Assembly: GCA_046302815.1 (NCBI GenBank)
Contig: JBKCHO010000076.1
Span: 1 to 29,165 of the forward strand
DNA: 29,165 nucleotides
Direction of reading: 5' to 3'
Origin: JALRAP01 sp046302815
Lineage (GTDB): Bacteria; Bacteroidota; Bacteroidia; AKYH767-A; OLB10
Below the pieces are notes generated by a model, which did no database searches, was not told the DNA's origin, and was given only the letters and a program-made list of their open reading frames with translations. The position numbers and the translations under genes were made by a program. Positions 16,188 to 24,625 of the stretch are shown piece after piece (the stretch's first letter is position 1; each line of letters opens with the position of its first letter).

Positions 16188-16316
16188 TGCCTACTGAACA
16201 AAAGTGAAGGACAAAAAGATTGGATTGAGGAATAATTTTGATGCATTGCCTCCAACCTATCCGCGATAAGCGACATAAAACCCTCTATATCAGTGTCAAA
16301 TGAGGGTGGGTAGGGG

Positions 16317-16347
16317 TTGTGGTTATGGTGCCCAAATCGTATATTTG
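16317..16347 (+). promoter_or_regulatory. Bacteroidota-type promoter for secDF
   Basis: TTG at 16317-16319 and TATATTTG at 16340-16347 with a 20-base spacer, an exact fit to the Bacteroidota consensus (TTTG near -33, TAnnTTTG near -7). The start codon of secDF lies 38 bases past the box. This also argues against a TTG start at 16317. Confidence 0.65.
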
Positions 16348-16385
16348 CGCCTCTTAAAAATCAACACCTTAACACATACTTTCAT

Positions 16386-19358
16386 ATGCAAAGCAAAGGC
16401 GCAATTAAGTTTTTAGGAATCGCGATGTTCGTCGCGTGCCTTTATTCCCTATCCTTTACTCTGGTTACCCGGATGGCGGAGAACAAGGCCCGCGAGGCGG
16501 CTGGTTCCGATCAGGTAGCCTATCAGAACTACTTGGACTCCCTCTCAAGCGAGCCCGTTTACAACCTCTTTGTCAAAGAATATTCCTTCCGTGAGTCCAA
16601 GGAAAGGGAATTGAACCTGGGTCTTGACCTTAAGGGGGGTATGAATGTGACTTTGGAGGTATCCGTAGTGGATCTGATCCGTTCACTAGCCAACAACAGC
16701 ACCGACCCAACCTTCAACAAGGCTATCGATGAAGCCATCCAGATGCAGAAGAACAGCCAAAAGGATTTCGTAACGCTGTTTGGTGAAGCATTTGCCAAGA
16801 TCGATCCCAATGCGAAGCTGGCTGCTGTTTTTGGTACCATGGAATTGCAAGACCGTGTCACCTTCAGCTCTACCAATGAGCAAGTGCTTGCCATCGTTCG
16901 TCAAGAGGCTGACGATGCCATAAACCGTTCCTTCAACATCCTTCGCACCCGTATCGACAAGTTCGGCGTTACGCAACCCAACATCCAACAATTGGGATCG
17001 GGTCGCATATTGGTAGAGCTTCCTGGTGTTAAGGAGCCAGAGCGTGTGCGCAAGCTTCTCCAAGGAACTGCCCGACTCGAGTTTTGGGAGACTTGGGAGA
17101 ACCAACAGGTGTTAGACTACCTTCAAAAGGTGAATGAAAAACTTCGCAACGAGGGCAAAAAAGATTCCTTGCTTGCTACTACAACCGATACTACAGCCAC
17201 CAAGGATACAACCGCTGTAGCAGATGCAACAAAAGATACTACCGCTACTGCCTCAACAGACACCGCTGCATCGGATTTGTTGAGCCAAATCAAGAACGAC
17301 ACCTCCGCTGCCGCAACAGACACATCTGCGAATTCTTTCGAAGCTTTTGCCAAAGAGAATCCACTCTTCGCTGTGTTACAAGCTGCTGTTTCGCAACAAG
17401 GCGAAATCCGCCCCGGTCCAGTCGTAGGCTTTGCTCCAATCAAAGACACAGCCAAAGTGAATGCCATTTTCTCCAGGGACGATATCAAGGCGATGCTTCC
17501 AAAGAATTTGAAAATGCTTTGGGGCGTGAAGCCACCTGAAAAGGACGCTCAGTACCTTGAACTGGTAGCTGTTAAAACAAATGGCCGCGACAACAATCCA
17601 CCTTTGGATGGTGGCGCTATTGCAGATGCTCGTCAGGATTTCGGACAATTCAACAGCAAGCCTGAGATTTCCATGCGTATGAATGCCGAAGGAGCTCAAA
17701 CATGGAAGCGCCTCACCGCTGAAAATGTAGGAAAGAGCATTGCCATCGTACTCGATGATAATGTTTATTCCTATCCAACTGTACAGGGTGAAATCGCTGG
17801 AGGAAATTCATCTATCACCGGCGACTTTGACATCAATGAAGCAAAGGACTTGGCCAACATTCTGAAAGCAGGTAAGCTTCCAGCTCCCGCCCGCATCGTG
17901 GAAGAGGCGGTTGTTGGACCATCATTGGGTGAAGAAGCCATCAGTTCAGGGCTTATGTCATTTGTGATTGCCCTGTTGCTCATTCTGGTCTTTATGGCGT
18001 TTTACTACAGCAACGCTGGTTGGGCAGCCGATGTGGCATTGTTCGTAAACATCTTCTTCATTTTTGGAGTACTAGCCTCGCTGGGTGCTGTGCTTACACT
18101 TCCTGGTATCGCAGGTATCGTGCTTACCCTTGCCCTTGCGGTAGATGCCAATATCATTATCTACGAAAGGATCCGTGAAGAGTTGGCAGCAGGCAAAGGG
18201 ACCCGATTAGCTATTGCAGATGGTTTCAAGATGGCTTATTCTTCAATCATCGATGCTAACGTTACCTCCATACTTTCAGGAATCATTTTATATGTGTTCG
18301 GCTCTGGACCAATCCAAGGCTTCGCCACCACTTTGATCATCGGTATTTTGGTTTCGATGTTCACTGCCATCTTCGTAACCCGTCTTATTTTCGAATGGCG
18401 TCTTGACAAAAACAAATCCGTGAAGTTCTCTACGCCACTAACAGAGAACGCCTTTAAGAACATCAACATCGATTGGATCGGCAGACGCAAGCTTTACTAC
18501 ACTATTTCCTCCGTAATTATCATTGCCGGTATCGCATCCATGTTTGTACGGGGCTTCAGCACCGGAGTGGATTTCAAAGGAGGTCGCTCCTATGTTGTAC
18601 GATTCGATCAGGATGTAAGTTCTGCTGATATCCGCGAAAAGCTGGCCACACCATTCGGTTCGGCTCCGGAGGTAAAAACCTTCGGCCCATCAAATCAGGT
18701 GAAGGTGACCACCACTTATATGATCAACGACAACTCTACCGATGCCGATGACAAAGTGGAATCAACCATGATTGCTGCACTGGGTATCCAGGCAGATCAA
18801 ATCATGAGCTCTCAAAAAGTGGGGCCAACCATTGCTGACGACTTGAAAGTTTCTTCTATGTATGCGGTGGTGTTTTCTCTTATTGTGATCTTCCTTTACA
18901 TCGTATTGCGATTCCGCAAGTGGGCCTTCGGTACAGGAGCGGTTATTGCCCTATTCCACGATGTATTAATCACCTTGGGATTGTTCTCGTTATTGTGGGG
19001 TATTTTGCCTTTCTCGTTGGAAATCGACCAAGCCTTTATCGCTGCGATTTTGACAGTGGTGGGTTATTCAATCAACGATACAGTAATTGTGTTTGACCGT
19101 GTCCGTGAAAACCTGGCGTTGCATGAGAAATGGAATTTGAAGGATGTACTTAACAAATCCCTCAATGCCACCCTTAGCCGTACCATCAACACCTCGTTGA
19201 CCATCTTCTTCGTGCTGATGTCCATATTCATTTTCGGAGGCGAGGTTATCCGTGGATTCACATTTGCTTTGTTGATTGGTATTGTCGTTGGAACTTACTC
19301 ATCCTTGTGCATTGCCTCTCCAATCGTACACGATTTGCTCTCCAAGAAGAAATCTTGA
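16386..19358 (+). CDS. secDF: Fused protein-export subunit SecD-SecF
   Basis: A 990-residue fusion of SecD and SecF, the proton-driven helper of the SecYEG translocon in the inner membrane. SecD half: N-terminal membrane segment, LGLDLKGGMNVTLEV (residues 78-92), P1 head, and a membrane block with GIAGIVLTLALAVDANIIIYERI. SecF half: RRKLYYTISSVIIIAG, GVDFKGGRSYVVRF, and SINDTVIVFDRVREN with the conserved Asp of the proton path in both halves. I chose ATG at 16386 (MQSKGAIKFLG) because the TTG start 69 bases upstream lies in the promoter -33 box. Within the periplasmic head is a Thr/Asp/Ala-rich insert (264-314). A strong hairpin follows the stop. Confidence 0.97.
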   Translation: MQSKGAIKFLGIAMFVACLYSLSFTLVTRMAENKAREAAGSDQVAYQNYLDSLSSEPVYNLFVKEYSFRESKERELNLGLDLKGGMNVTLEVSVVDLIRSLANNSTDPTFNKAIDEAIQMQKNSQKDFVTLFGEAFAKIDPNAKLAAVFGTMELQDRVTFSSTNEQVLAIVRQEADDAINRSFNILRTRIDKFGVTQPNIQQLGSGRILVELPGVKEPERVRKLLQGTARLEFWETWENQQVLDYLQKVNEKLRNEGKKDSLLATTTDTTATKDTTAVADATKDTTATASTDTAASDLLSQIKNDTSAAATDTSANSFEAFAKENPLFAVLQAAVSQQGEIRPGPVVGFAPIKDTAKVNAIFSRDDIKAMLPKNLKMLWGVKPPEKDAQYLELVAVKTNGRDNNPPLDGGAIADARQDFGQFNSKPEISMRMNAEGAQTWKRLTAENVGKSIAIVLDDNVYSYPTVQGEIAGGNSSITGDFDINEAKDLANILKAGKLPAPARIVEEAVVGPSLGEEAISSGLMSFVIALLLILVFMAFYYSNAGWAADVALFVNIFFIFGVLASLGAVLTLPGIAGIVLTLALAVDANIIIYERIREELAAGKGTRLAIADGFKMAYSSIIDANVTSILSGIILYVFGSGPIQGFATTLIIGILVSMFTAIFVTRLIFEWRLDKNKSVKFSTPLTENAFKNINIDWIGRRKLYYTISSVIIIAGIASMFVRGFSTGVDFKGGRSYVVRFDQDVSSADIREKLATPFGSAPEVKTFGPSNQVKVTTTYMINDNSTDADDKVESTMIAALGIQADQIMSSQKVGPTIADDLKVSSMYAVVFSLIVIFLYIVLRFRKWAFGTGAVIALFHDVLITLGLFSLLWGILPFSLEIDQAFIAAILTVVGYSINDTVIVFDRVRENLALHEKWNLKDVLNKSLNATLSRTINTSLTIFFVLMSIFIFGGEVIRGFTFALLIGIVVGTYSSLCIASPIVHDLLSKKKS
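17175..17330 (+). repeat. Thr/Asp/Ala-rich low-complexity insert in SecDF
   Basis: About 50 codons of near-repeats built from Asp-Thr-Thr-Ala units (DTTATKDTTA, ATKDTTATAS, TDTAASD, ATDTSANS), within the P1 head of SecD. The DNA repeats loosely (ACAACCGCT / ACTACCGCT) but not exactly. It is probably a disordered periplasmic linker. Confidence 0.8.
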
Positions 19359-19379
19359 GAGTAACTCCATCTATTTAAA

Positions 19380-19410
19380 CAAAAAGCCCCGCTATCCGCG
19401 GGGCTTTTTG
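19380..19410. terminator. Bidirectional terminator between secDF and the YitT gene
   Basis: Perfect 13-base stem (C)AAAAAGCCCCGC / GCGGGGCTTTTT(G) with loop TATCC. The A and T runs give a U-tract in either direction, serving both convergent genes. Confidence 0.93.
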
Positions 19411-19427
19411 TTAGTTACTTTTTCCCA

Positions 19428-20330
19428 TTAAAGTACGCGTCGCCGCTTTAGTGTTCCACCTTTGGTGTCGTTTACGGTACTCATAACTAAAAAGGCATTC
19501 GGATCGATGCGTTCTACCTCGGTTTTTAATCGTGTTATTTCCAAGTTGGTGATAACGGTAAAAAGCACATCCAACTCTTTCTCGGCTTCTCCCTCTCGGC
19601 GATAACCACCTTTGGCCTTGTATATGGTAACACCGCGACCCAGTTTTTCGGTGATCATAGCCCTAATTTCCTCGTTTTTGGTAGATATGATGGTAACACC
19701 TGTATATTCCTCGATTCCGTGTACAATAAAATCAATCGTTCTTGATGCTACCAAGTAGGTCAGCAGTGAGTAGAGTGCAGGTTCGATACCAAGCAGCCAT
19801 GCGGCAAATGAGAAAATGATGAGGTTAATCAGCAAAATAACTGCGCCAATGGACATCGGGGTCTTTTTACTTAAGTAGAGTGCCAGAATTTCGGTGCCAT
19901 CTATAACGCAACCCGATCTTACCGCCAAACCGATTCCCAACCCGAGAAAGAACCCACCGAACACCGATATCAGCAATTTATCGTTGGTTACAATTTCAAA
20001 ATTGAAGAAGTACAAAGCCATGGCCAAGCCGCAAATGGCAGCAATGGTTTTTACTGCAAAGCGTTTACCCATTTGGAAATATCCCATCAGTACAAACGGA
20101 ATGTTGAATGCCACAATGAGCAAAGGCAAACCGGCGTCGGTAAGCAGAGCGGTTAACAGTGAGATACCTGTTACACCACCATCGATAAAGTCGTTTGGAA
20201 GAAGGAAACCTTTCAGTCCGAGTGTTGCTGAAGCAATTCCCAGCAGGGTCATAAGCACATCGAAAAAGAGCCTTCGATTGGCCAGTTTACGCAAGTAAGC
20301 CTTGCGTGTCATCAATGTGGTTGCTGCCAT
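19428..20330 (-). CDS. YitT family membrane protein
   Basis: A 300-residue membrane protein with about five to six hydrophobic segments in the N-terminal 190 residues (FFDVLMTLLGIASATLGLKG, LLTDAGLPLLIVAFNIPFVL, ISVFGGFFLGLGIGLAVRSG, IGAVILLINLIIFSFAAWLL) and a soluble C-terminal DUF2179-like domain (GIEEYTGVTIISTKNEEIRAMITEKLGRGVT and the last strands). GGVTGISLL and CVIDGTEILALYLS are characteristic of the family, whose transport role is not settled. ATG at 20330 is preferred over an upstream TTG at 20351. It converges with secDF on a shared hairpin and diverges from tatA over 104 bases. Confidence 0.9.
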   Translation of the reverse strand: MAATTLMTRKAYLRKLANRRLFFDVLMTLLGIASATLGLKGFLLPNDFIDGGVTGISLLTALLTDAGLPLLIVAFNIPFVLMGYFQMGKRFAVKTIAAICGLAMALYFFNFEIVTNDKLLISVFGGFFLGLGIGLAVRSGCVIDGTEILALYLSKKTPMSIGAVILLINLIIFSFAAWLLGIEPALYSLLTYLVASRTIDFIVHGIEEYTGVTIISTKNEEIRAMITEKLGRGVTIYKAKGGYRREGEAEKELDVLFTVITNLEITRLKTEVERIDPNAFLVMSTVNDTKGGTLKRRRVL

Positions 20331-20408
20331 GGTTATGGTTGTAATCAACAAAAATAAGATCCGTTGGCGGAGGTAACCAACCTCGATCCAAGTTGTTTTC
20401 CATATGGC

Positions 20409-20416
20409 TATCTTTG
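20409..20416 (+). promoter_or_regulatory. Possible -7 box for tatA
   Basis: TATCTTTG matches TAnnTTTG and lies 18 bases before the tatA ATG, but the nearest TTG (20393) gives only a 13-base spacer. Confidence 0.3.
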
Positions 20417-20434
20417 AAAATCGAATTATATCCC

Positions 20435-20743
20435 ATGCTCGCTCACACCCTTTTGTTTTTGGAAAGCATCGGCACCGGTGAACTTTTTGTGATTCTGCTT
20501 TTCATTTTGTTGTTTTTCGGATCAAAGAAGATACCCGAGCTGGCCAGGGGATTGGGCAAGGGCATGAGGGAGATGAACGATGCCATGCGTGGGATAAAGG
20601 ACGAGATCCGAACCCAAGCCCATATAGAAGATGGCAACAAAATGATTGAAGAGGTTCAAAAAGAGGTTCGTGACTTGTCTAAAATGGAACCCTCCGACAA
20701 TGCTGTGAGCCGAGAAGATTCTCCCAAAGCATCAAATAGCTGA
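20435..20743 (+). CDS. tatA: Twin-arginine translocase subunit TatA
   Basis: A 102-residue inner-membrane protein that forms the pore of the Tat pathway for folded proteins. One N-terminal helix (ELFVILLFILLFFGSKKIPEL, residues 16-36) carries the family's FG hinge (FFGSKKIPELARGLGKG), followed by an amphipathic helix (GKGMREMNDAMRGIKDEI) and an acidic polar tail. The start is ATG at 20435 (MLAHTLLFLES); a TTG 42 bases upstream would add an unlikely leader. TatC, the signal-peptide receptor, is not in this window, so the operon is split. The gene ends 179 bases before the glutamine synthetase start and could share its transcript only by readthrough. Confidence 0.93.
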   Translation: MLAHTLLFLESIGTGELFVILLFILLFFGSKKIPELARGLGKGMREMNDAMRGIKDEIRTQAHIEDGNKMIEEVQKEVRDLSKMEPSDNAVSREDSPKASNS

Positions 20744-20867
20744 TTTACAAATATTTATTTGCCAAGAATGGTATCAAGGGCTTGATTTCATATTAGCCGA
20801 GCATTTTTATCTTTTTTTTTGATTACCCCCCGATTTTTTAACACACTGTTCGAATTTTTTCGTCTTT

Positions 20868-20902
20868 TTTGAGGCATACCCCCTATTTTTTAGATATTTT
20901 TG
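20868..20902 (+). promoter_or_regulatory. Candidate promoter for type III glutamine synthetase
   Basis: TTTG at 20868-20871 and TATTTTTG at 20895-20902, with a 23-base spacer; the -7 box is exact and the spacer is at the long end of the Bacteroidota range. The ATG lies 20 bases past the box. The region is very T-rich, so a chance match is possible. Confidence 0.4.
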
Positions 20903-20922
20903 CCGAAAATCCCATCAAAATC

Positions 20923-23115
20923 ATGTCAACCCTAAGAATTAAGGCCATCGAAACCGCCATGGCACGAGTTCCAAGTACAGTAACTACCCCTGAGGGTAAA
21001 ATCTCCGATTATTTCGGTCAAAATGTTTTCGACCGGGACACCATGCAGAAGTTTTTATCGAAGGAGTCCTTTCGCCAGGTCAAGGACGCCATAGAAAGCG
21101 GACATCAGATCGAGCGCCGTGTGGCAGAACAGGTGGCTACCGCCATGATGGCATGGGCCATATCGAAAGGAGCTACCCATTACACACACTGGTTCCAACC
21201 ATTGACGGGAACAACGGCCGAAAAACACGATTCCTTTTTTGAATTGGCTGATGGCTCGAAGCCGATTGAAAACTTTTCTTCCAGTGCATTGGTACAACAG
21301 GAGCCGGATGCATCCTCGTTTCCTAGCGGAGGAATTCGAAACACTTTCGAAGCCCGAGGTTATACCGCTTGGGACCCCACTTCGCCTGCTTTTATTATGG
21401 AGAGCCCATCCGGAAAAACCCTATGCATACCTACCGTATTTGTCTCTTACACCGGAGAGACCTTGGATTACAAGGCGCCATTGTTGAAAGCTCTTCACGA
21501 ATTGAACGAGGCAGCAGTGCCCGTTTGCCAATATTTCGATAAGAATGTAACAAAGGTCAATGCCACACTGGGTATCGAGCAGGAATACTTCTTGGTGGAT
21601 ATAGCCATGTTCAATGCTCGTCCCGATTTGGAAACAACGGGGCGCACCTTGTTCGGGCATATCCCCGCCAAGGGCCAACAGCTCGAAGACCACTACTTCG
21701 GTTCTATCCCACCCCGGGTGTACTCTTTCATGGTGGACATGGAAATTGAATCGTTCAAGTTGGGTATTCCTCTCAAAACCCGACACAACGAAGTTGCTCC
21801 CAACCAGTTTGAATGTGCCCCCGTGTTTGAGGAAATCAATCTCGCGGTTGACCACAACCAGCTTTTGATGGATGTGATGGACCGTGTTGCGCGCAAGCAT
21901 AACTTCAAAGTATTGTTGCATGAGAAACCCTTTGCGGGGATTAATGGAAGTGGCAAGCACAACAACTGGTCGCTGGTCACCAACACTGGAGTGAATCTGC
22001 TTTCTCCTGGCAATTCTCCCAAAACCAATCTTCAGTTTCTCACCTTCTTCGTAAACACCATAAAGGCCGTATACGACCATGCCGACCTGCTCCGTGCCAG
22101 TATTGCTTCCGCCAGCAACGATCATCGGTTGGGAGCCAACGAAGCGCCTCCTGCAATCATGTCGATCTTTTTAGGAACACAGCTCAGCCATGTTCTGGAT
22201 GAAATTGAGAAGTCGGTTGGCAAAGCCAAAATGACTCCCGAGGAAAAAACCCAAATCAAATTGAACATCGGGCGCATCCCTGAAATCCTGCTAGACAACA
22301 CCGACAGGAATCGTACATCCCCATTCGCTTTCACAGGAAACAAGTTTGAGTTCCGTGCTGTAGGATCATCTGCCAACAGCTCCAATGCCATGCTCGTTTT
22401 GAACACCATTGTAGCGAACCAGCTGAAGGAATTCACAAAGGAGGTGGATGCCCTGATCGCGAAAGATGTGAAAAAGGACGAAGCTATTTTACAAGTGCTG
22501 CAGCAGTACATTGTTCATTCTAAGAAAATCCGCTTCGAAGGAAACGGTTATGGCGAAGAATGGAAAGCGGAGGCTCACAAGCGAGGACTATCCAACATCA
22601 CTACGACCCCATTGGCACTCGATGCTTATGTGTCGAAGAAGTCGATGAAGCTTTTCGAAGAGAACAATATATTCTCCCACCGCGAACTGGAAGCACGACA
22701 CGAGATTTTGCTAGAAACATACATGAAAAAGATCCAAATTGAATCCAGAGTGATGGGCACGGTGGTGCTAAACCACATAGTGCCTTGTGCCATTAAATAC
22801 CAAACCGAGCTGATTCGAAATGTTGAAGGCTTGAAAGGTCTTGGATTGAAAGACGAGCACTTCCGCATTCAAATGGAGCTTATCAAAGAGATTTCGGAGC
22901 ATGTGGCTATAATCAAAACCAAGGTTGATGAGATGGTGGATGAACGCAAGAAGGCGAATAAAATTGAGAGCGCCCGTGAGAAGGCCATTGCCTACTGCGA
23001 CAAAGTGCGTCCGCATTTCGATGAAATCCGGTACCATGTAGACAAGCTAGAGCTCATAGTAGACGATGCCAGCTGGCCACTTCCAAAGTACCGCGAAATG
23101 CTTTCGGCAAGATAA
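20923..23115 (+). CDS. glnN: Glutamine synthetase, type III
   Basis: Makes glutamine from glutamate, ammonia and ATP. At 730 residues it has the length of the type III enzyme of Bacteroides (about 729), not type I (about 470). The catalytic Glu segment GIEQEYF begins at residue 217 and NGSGKHNNWS at 341; VGSSANSSNAMLVLN and an N-terminal block (QNVFDRDTMQKFLSKESF) are type III specific. The C-terminal ~150 residues are mostly helical. The start is ATG 20923 (MSTLRIKAIETAMA); a TTG 54 bases upstream overlaps the promoter -33 box. No nitrogen-regulatory gene such as a PII protein is adjacent. A perfect hairpin terminates it. Confidence 0.97.
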   Translation: MSTLRIKAIETAMARVPSTVTTPEGKISDYFGQNVFDRDTMQKFLSKESFRQVKDAIESGHQIERRVAEQVATAMMAWAISKGATHYTHWFQPLTGTTAEKHDSFFELADGSKPIENFSSSALVQQEPDASSFPSGGIRNTFEARGYTAWDPTSPAFIMESPSGKTLCIPTVFVSYTGETLDYKAPLLKALHELNEAAVPVCQYFDKNVTKVNATLGIEQEYFLVDIAMFNARPDLETTGRTLFGHIPAKGQQLEDHYFGSIPPRVYSFMVDMEIESFKLGIPLKTRHNEVAPNQFECAPVFEEINLAVDHNQLLMDVMDRVARKHNFKVLLHEKPFAGINGSGKHNNWSLVTNTGVNLLSPGNSPKTNLQFLTFFVNTIKAVYDHADLLRASIASASNDHRLGANEAPPAIMSIFLGTQLSHVLDEIEKSVGKAKMTPEEKTQIKLNIGRIPEILLDNTDRNRTSPFAFTGNKFEFRAVGSSANSSNAMLVLNTIVANQLKEFTKEVDALIAKDVKKDEAILQVLQQYIVHSKKIRFEGNGYGEEWKAEAHKRGLSNITTTPLALDAYVSKKSMKLFEENNIFSHRELEARHEILLETYMKKIQIESRVMGTVVLNHIVPCAIKYQTELIRNVEGLKGLGLKDEHFRIQMELIKEISEHVAIIKTKVDEMVDERKKANKIESAREKAIAYCDKVRPHFDEIRYHVDKLELIVDDASWPLPKYREMLSAR

Positions 23116-23135
23116 AAATCTGTTATTAAACCCCT

Positions 23136-23171
23136 AAAGAGCCGGATATCCCACAGGATATCCGGCTCTTT
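23136..23171 (+). terminator. Intrinsic terminator after glnN
   Basis: Sixteen-base perfect stem AAAGAGCCGGATATCC / GGATATCCGGCTCTTT with loop CACA, followed by more Ts. It is a textbook terminator and isolates glnN from the MbnP operon. Confidence 0.95.
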
Positions 23172-23173
23172 TT

Positions 23174-23207
23174 TTGAACTTTTTACCCTAATCCGACATT
23201 ATATTTG
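23174..23207 (+). promoter_or_regulatory. Candidate promoter for the MbnP operon
   Basis: TTG at 23174-23176 and an exact TATATTTG at 23200-23207, spacer 23 bases. The -33 element overlaps the T-run of the glnN terminator. The start codon is 64 bases downstream. Confidence 0.5.
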
Positions 23208-23271
23208 CTTGACAAATAAACATTCCACGGTGTTTGTCGTTAATTAGAGTAACATCAACTATCTGAATCTC

Positions 23272-24093
23272 ATGATGATTAAAAACTCAACCAAGTTTAG
23301 ATTATTTTCTCTTCCAGCATTGGCCCTGTTGCTTCTATTCAGCAGCTGCGAAAAGGATAAAAGTACAGAAACACCTCCCACTACTCCACCAATTCCTTCG
23401 ATGTCTATCGAAATCGAGAATGTGGTTCCATTCGGTACTGGAAATAATTTCACAACATTGAAGTTCGACACTTTTTATGTCAATGCAGCAGCAGACACCT
23501 TTTCGGTGAGCATGTTTAAATACTTCCTTTCGAACATCAGACTCATCAAAGCAGATGGCACCGAACAGAAAATACCCAATACTTACTTCCTCGTAGACCA
23601 TGCCAAGCCAGCATCAAAAATGCTCGATCTATTTGATGTTCCTGAAGGCAATTACACTGGAATTCGTTTCACCATTGGAATAGATGATGTCACCCATACT
23701 CTTGGAACCTCTCCTTCAGCATTCACCATAGCGCAAAACAACGGCATGTGGTGGCCTGATTGGGGGGAATATATACATCTGAAGTTGGAAGGAACCATCA
23801 AACCCTTAGAAGAATTTTATCAAATTCACATCGGAGGATACCAAGGCAGTAATACAAACTTCAAAGATGTGCAATTGGCATTTGATGAAGGTGGTGGCAA
23901 TCTAAAAGAACTAATAGTCGTATCAGGTAAAAAACCTGTCCTTCATCTAAATACCAATTTGATGGAGATGTTTCTGGATTCTAGCAACAACCCGATTGGC
24001 CTTGTATCTACCACGGTTTCTGGTCCTGATGCTACACAATTTGCAAATGGCTATTCCAATATGATCATTTACAGTCACCTTCACAACGAATAA
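23272..24093 (+). CDS. MbnP-family lipoprotein
   Basis: A 273-residue lipoprotein: hydrophobic leader then lipobox LFSSC with C26, followed by a Pro/Thr-rich spacer (STETPPTTPPIP). The mature domain fits the MbnP family linked to copper in methanotrophs: FSVSMFKYFLSNIRL (about 77-91), NTYFLVDH, LFDVPEGNYTGIRFTIGIDD, the Trp-rich NNGMWWPDWGEYIHLKLEG (about 154-172), then QIHIGGYQG. Family members hold copper partly through an oxidised Trp; W158/W159 and the neighbouring Trp are candidates. Two ATG codons open it (23272 or 23275). The usual partner, a cytochrome c peroxidase of the MbnH type, is absent; a small lipoprotein follows after 18 bases. Function is inferred from family. Confidence 0.85.
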   Translation: MMIKNSTKFRLFSLPALALLLLFSSCEKDKSTETPPTTPPIPSMSIEIENVVPFGTGNNFTTLKFDTFYVNAAADTFSVSMFKYFLSNIRLIKADGTEQKIPNTYFLVDHAKPASKMLDLFDVPEGNYTGIRFTIGIDDVTHTLGTSPSAFTIAQNNGMWWPDWGEYIHLKLEGTIKPLEEFYQIHIGGYQGSNTNFKDVQLAFDEGGGNLKELIVVSGKKPVLHLNTNLMEMFLDSSNNPIGLVSTTVSGPDATQFANGYSNMIIYSHLHNE

Positions 24094-24111
24094 CCTGAGC
24101 CGAATTACGCA

Positions 24112-24546
24112 ATGAATCGCAAGCGATTAGGATTATTACTTTTCGGTTTAGCAACACTTCAAGTAGCTTCATCCTGCAAAAAGGATGAAGAACAATGTTT
24201 AGCTGGCACTGGTGGCGGAGCATCATTGGTCCTCTACCCGCAGCACCACGGAGACCCTATCATTGGTATTCCCGGTTATGTAGACTCCGCATTTATTAAA
24301 TTCAACGCATCCGATTTCCCTGGTGACGACCCCAGCAAATATGACTTGGTTATTGCTGGAGAAGTGGGTTCAAACAATATTAGAGTCAATGGTCTGAAGT
24401 GTGGAAAGTACTACATATTCATGACTGGAAAGGACACGAATTTGGTTGTAGTAGATCAGCAAAGAGTTAAAGGTGGTATACCTTTTACCATTGAAGAGGG
24501 TTTTTCAGAGACCAAATCAGTTATTGTACCAGTTACGGAAGATTAA
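24112..24546 (+). CDS. Small lipoprotein, partner of MbnP-like protein
   Basis: A 144-residue lipoprotein: leader LGLLLFGLATLQVASSC with C22 as the likely lipidated residue and CKKDEEQC after it. The mature part has YPQHHGDPIIGIPGYVDSAF, FPGDDPSKYDL, a GLKCGKYYIFMTG segment and a terminal VIVPVTED. The layout suggests a small beta-sandwich that presents strands after the 'HHG' site. I recall similar small proteins beside MbnP-type genes in Bacteroidota but cannot name a family. It lies 18 bases after the MbnP-like gene, surely one operon. His-His and two Cys residues make metal handling plausible; that is inference. Confidence 0.7.
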   Translation: MNRKRLGLLLFGLATLQVASSCKKDEEQCLAGTGGGASLVLYPQHHGDPIIGIPGYVDSAFIKFNASDFPGDDPSKYDLVIAGEVGSNNIRVNGLKCGKYYIFMTGKDTNLVVVDQQRVKGGIPFTIEEGFSETKSVIVPVTED

Positions 24547-24567
24547 CAAATCTTCGATTTCACACAA

Positions 24568-24603
24568 ACTAAAATGCCCCGCATAATTGCGGGGCATTTT
24601 AGT
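24568..24603. terminator. Bidirectional terminator, MbnP operon versus M43 protease
   Basis: Sixteen-base perfect stem ACTAAAATGCCCCGCA / TGCGGGGCATTTTAGT with loop TAAT, with A/T runs on both arms. It sits between two convergent transcripts, 21 bases past the lipoprotein stop. Confidence 0.93.
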
Positions 24604-24625
24604 TATTAGCAACTAGGCTTTGTCC

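Noticed and set aside
16317..16385. Upstream TTG start for secDF adding 23 residues
   Set aside because: The TTG is the -33 element of an exact Bacteroidota promoter, and the leader (MWLWCPNRIFAPLKN...) does not resemble SecD; ATG 16386 gives a normal N-terminus.
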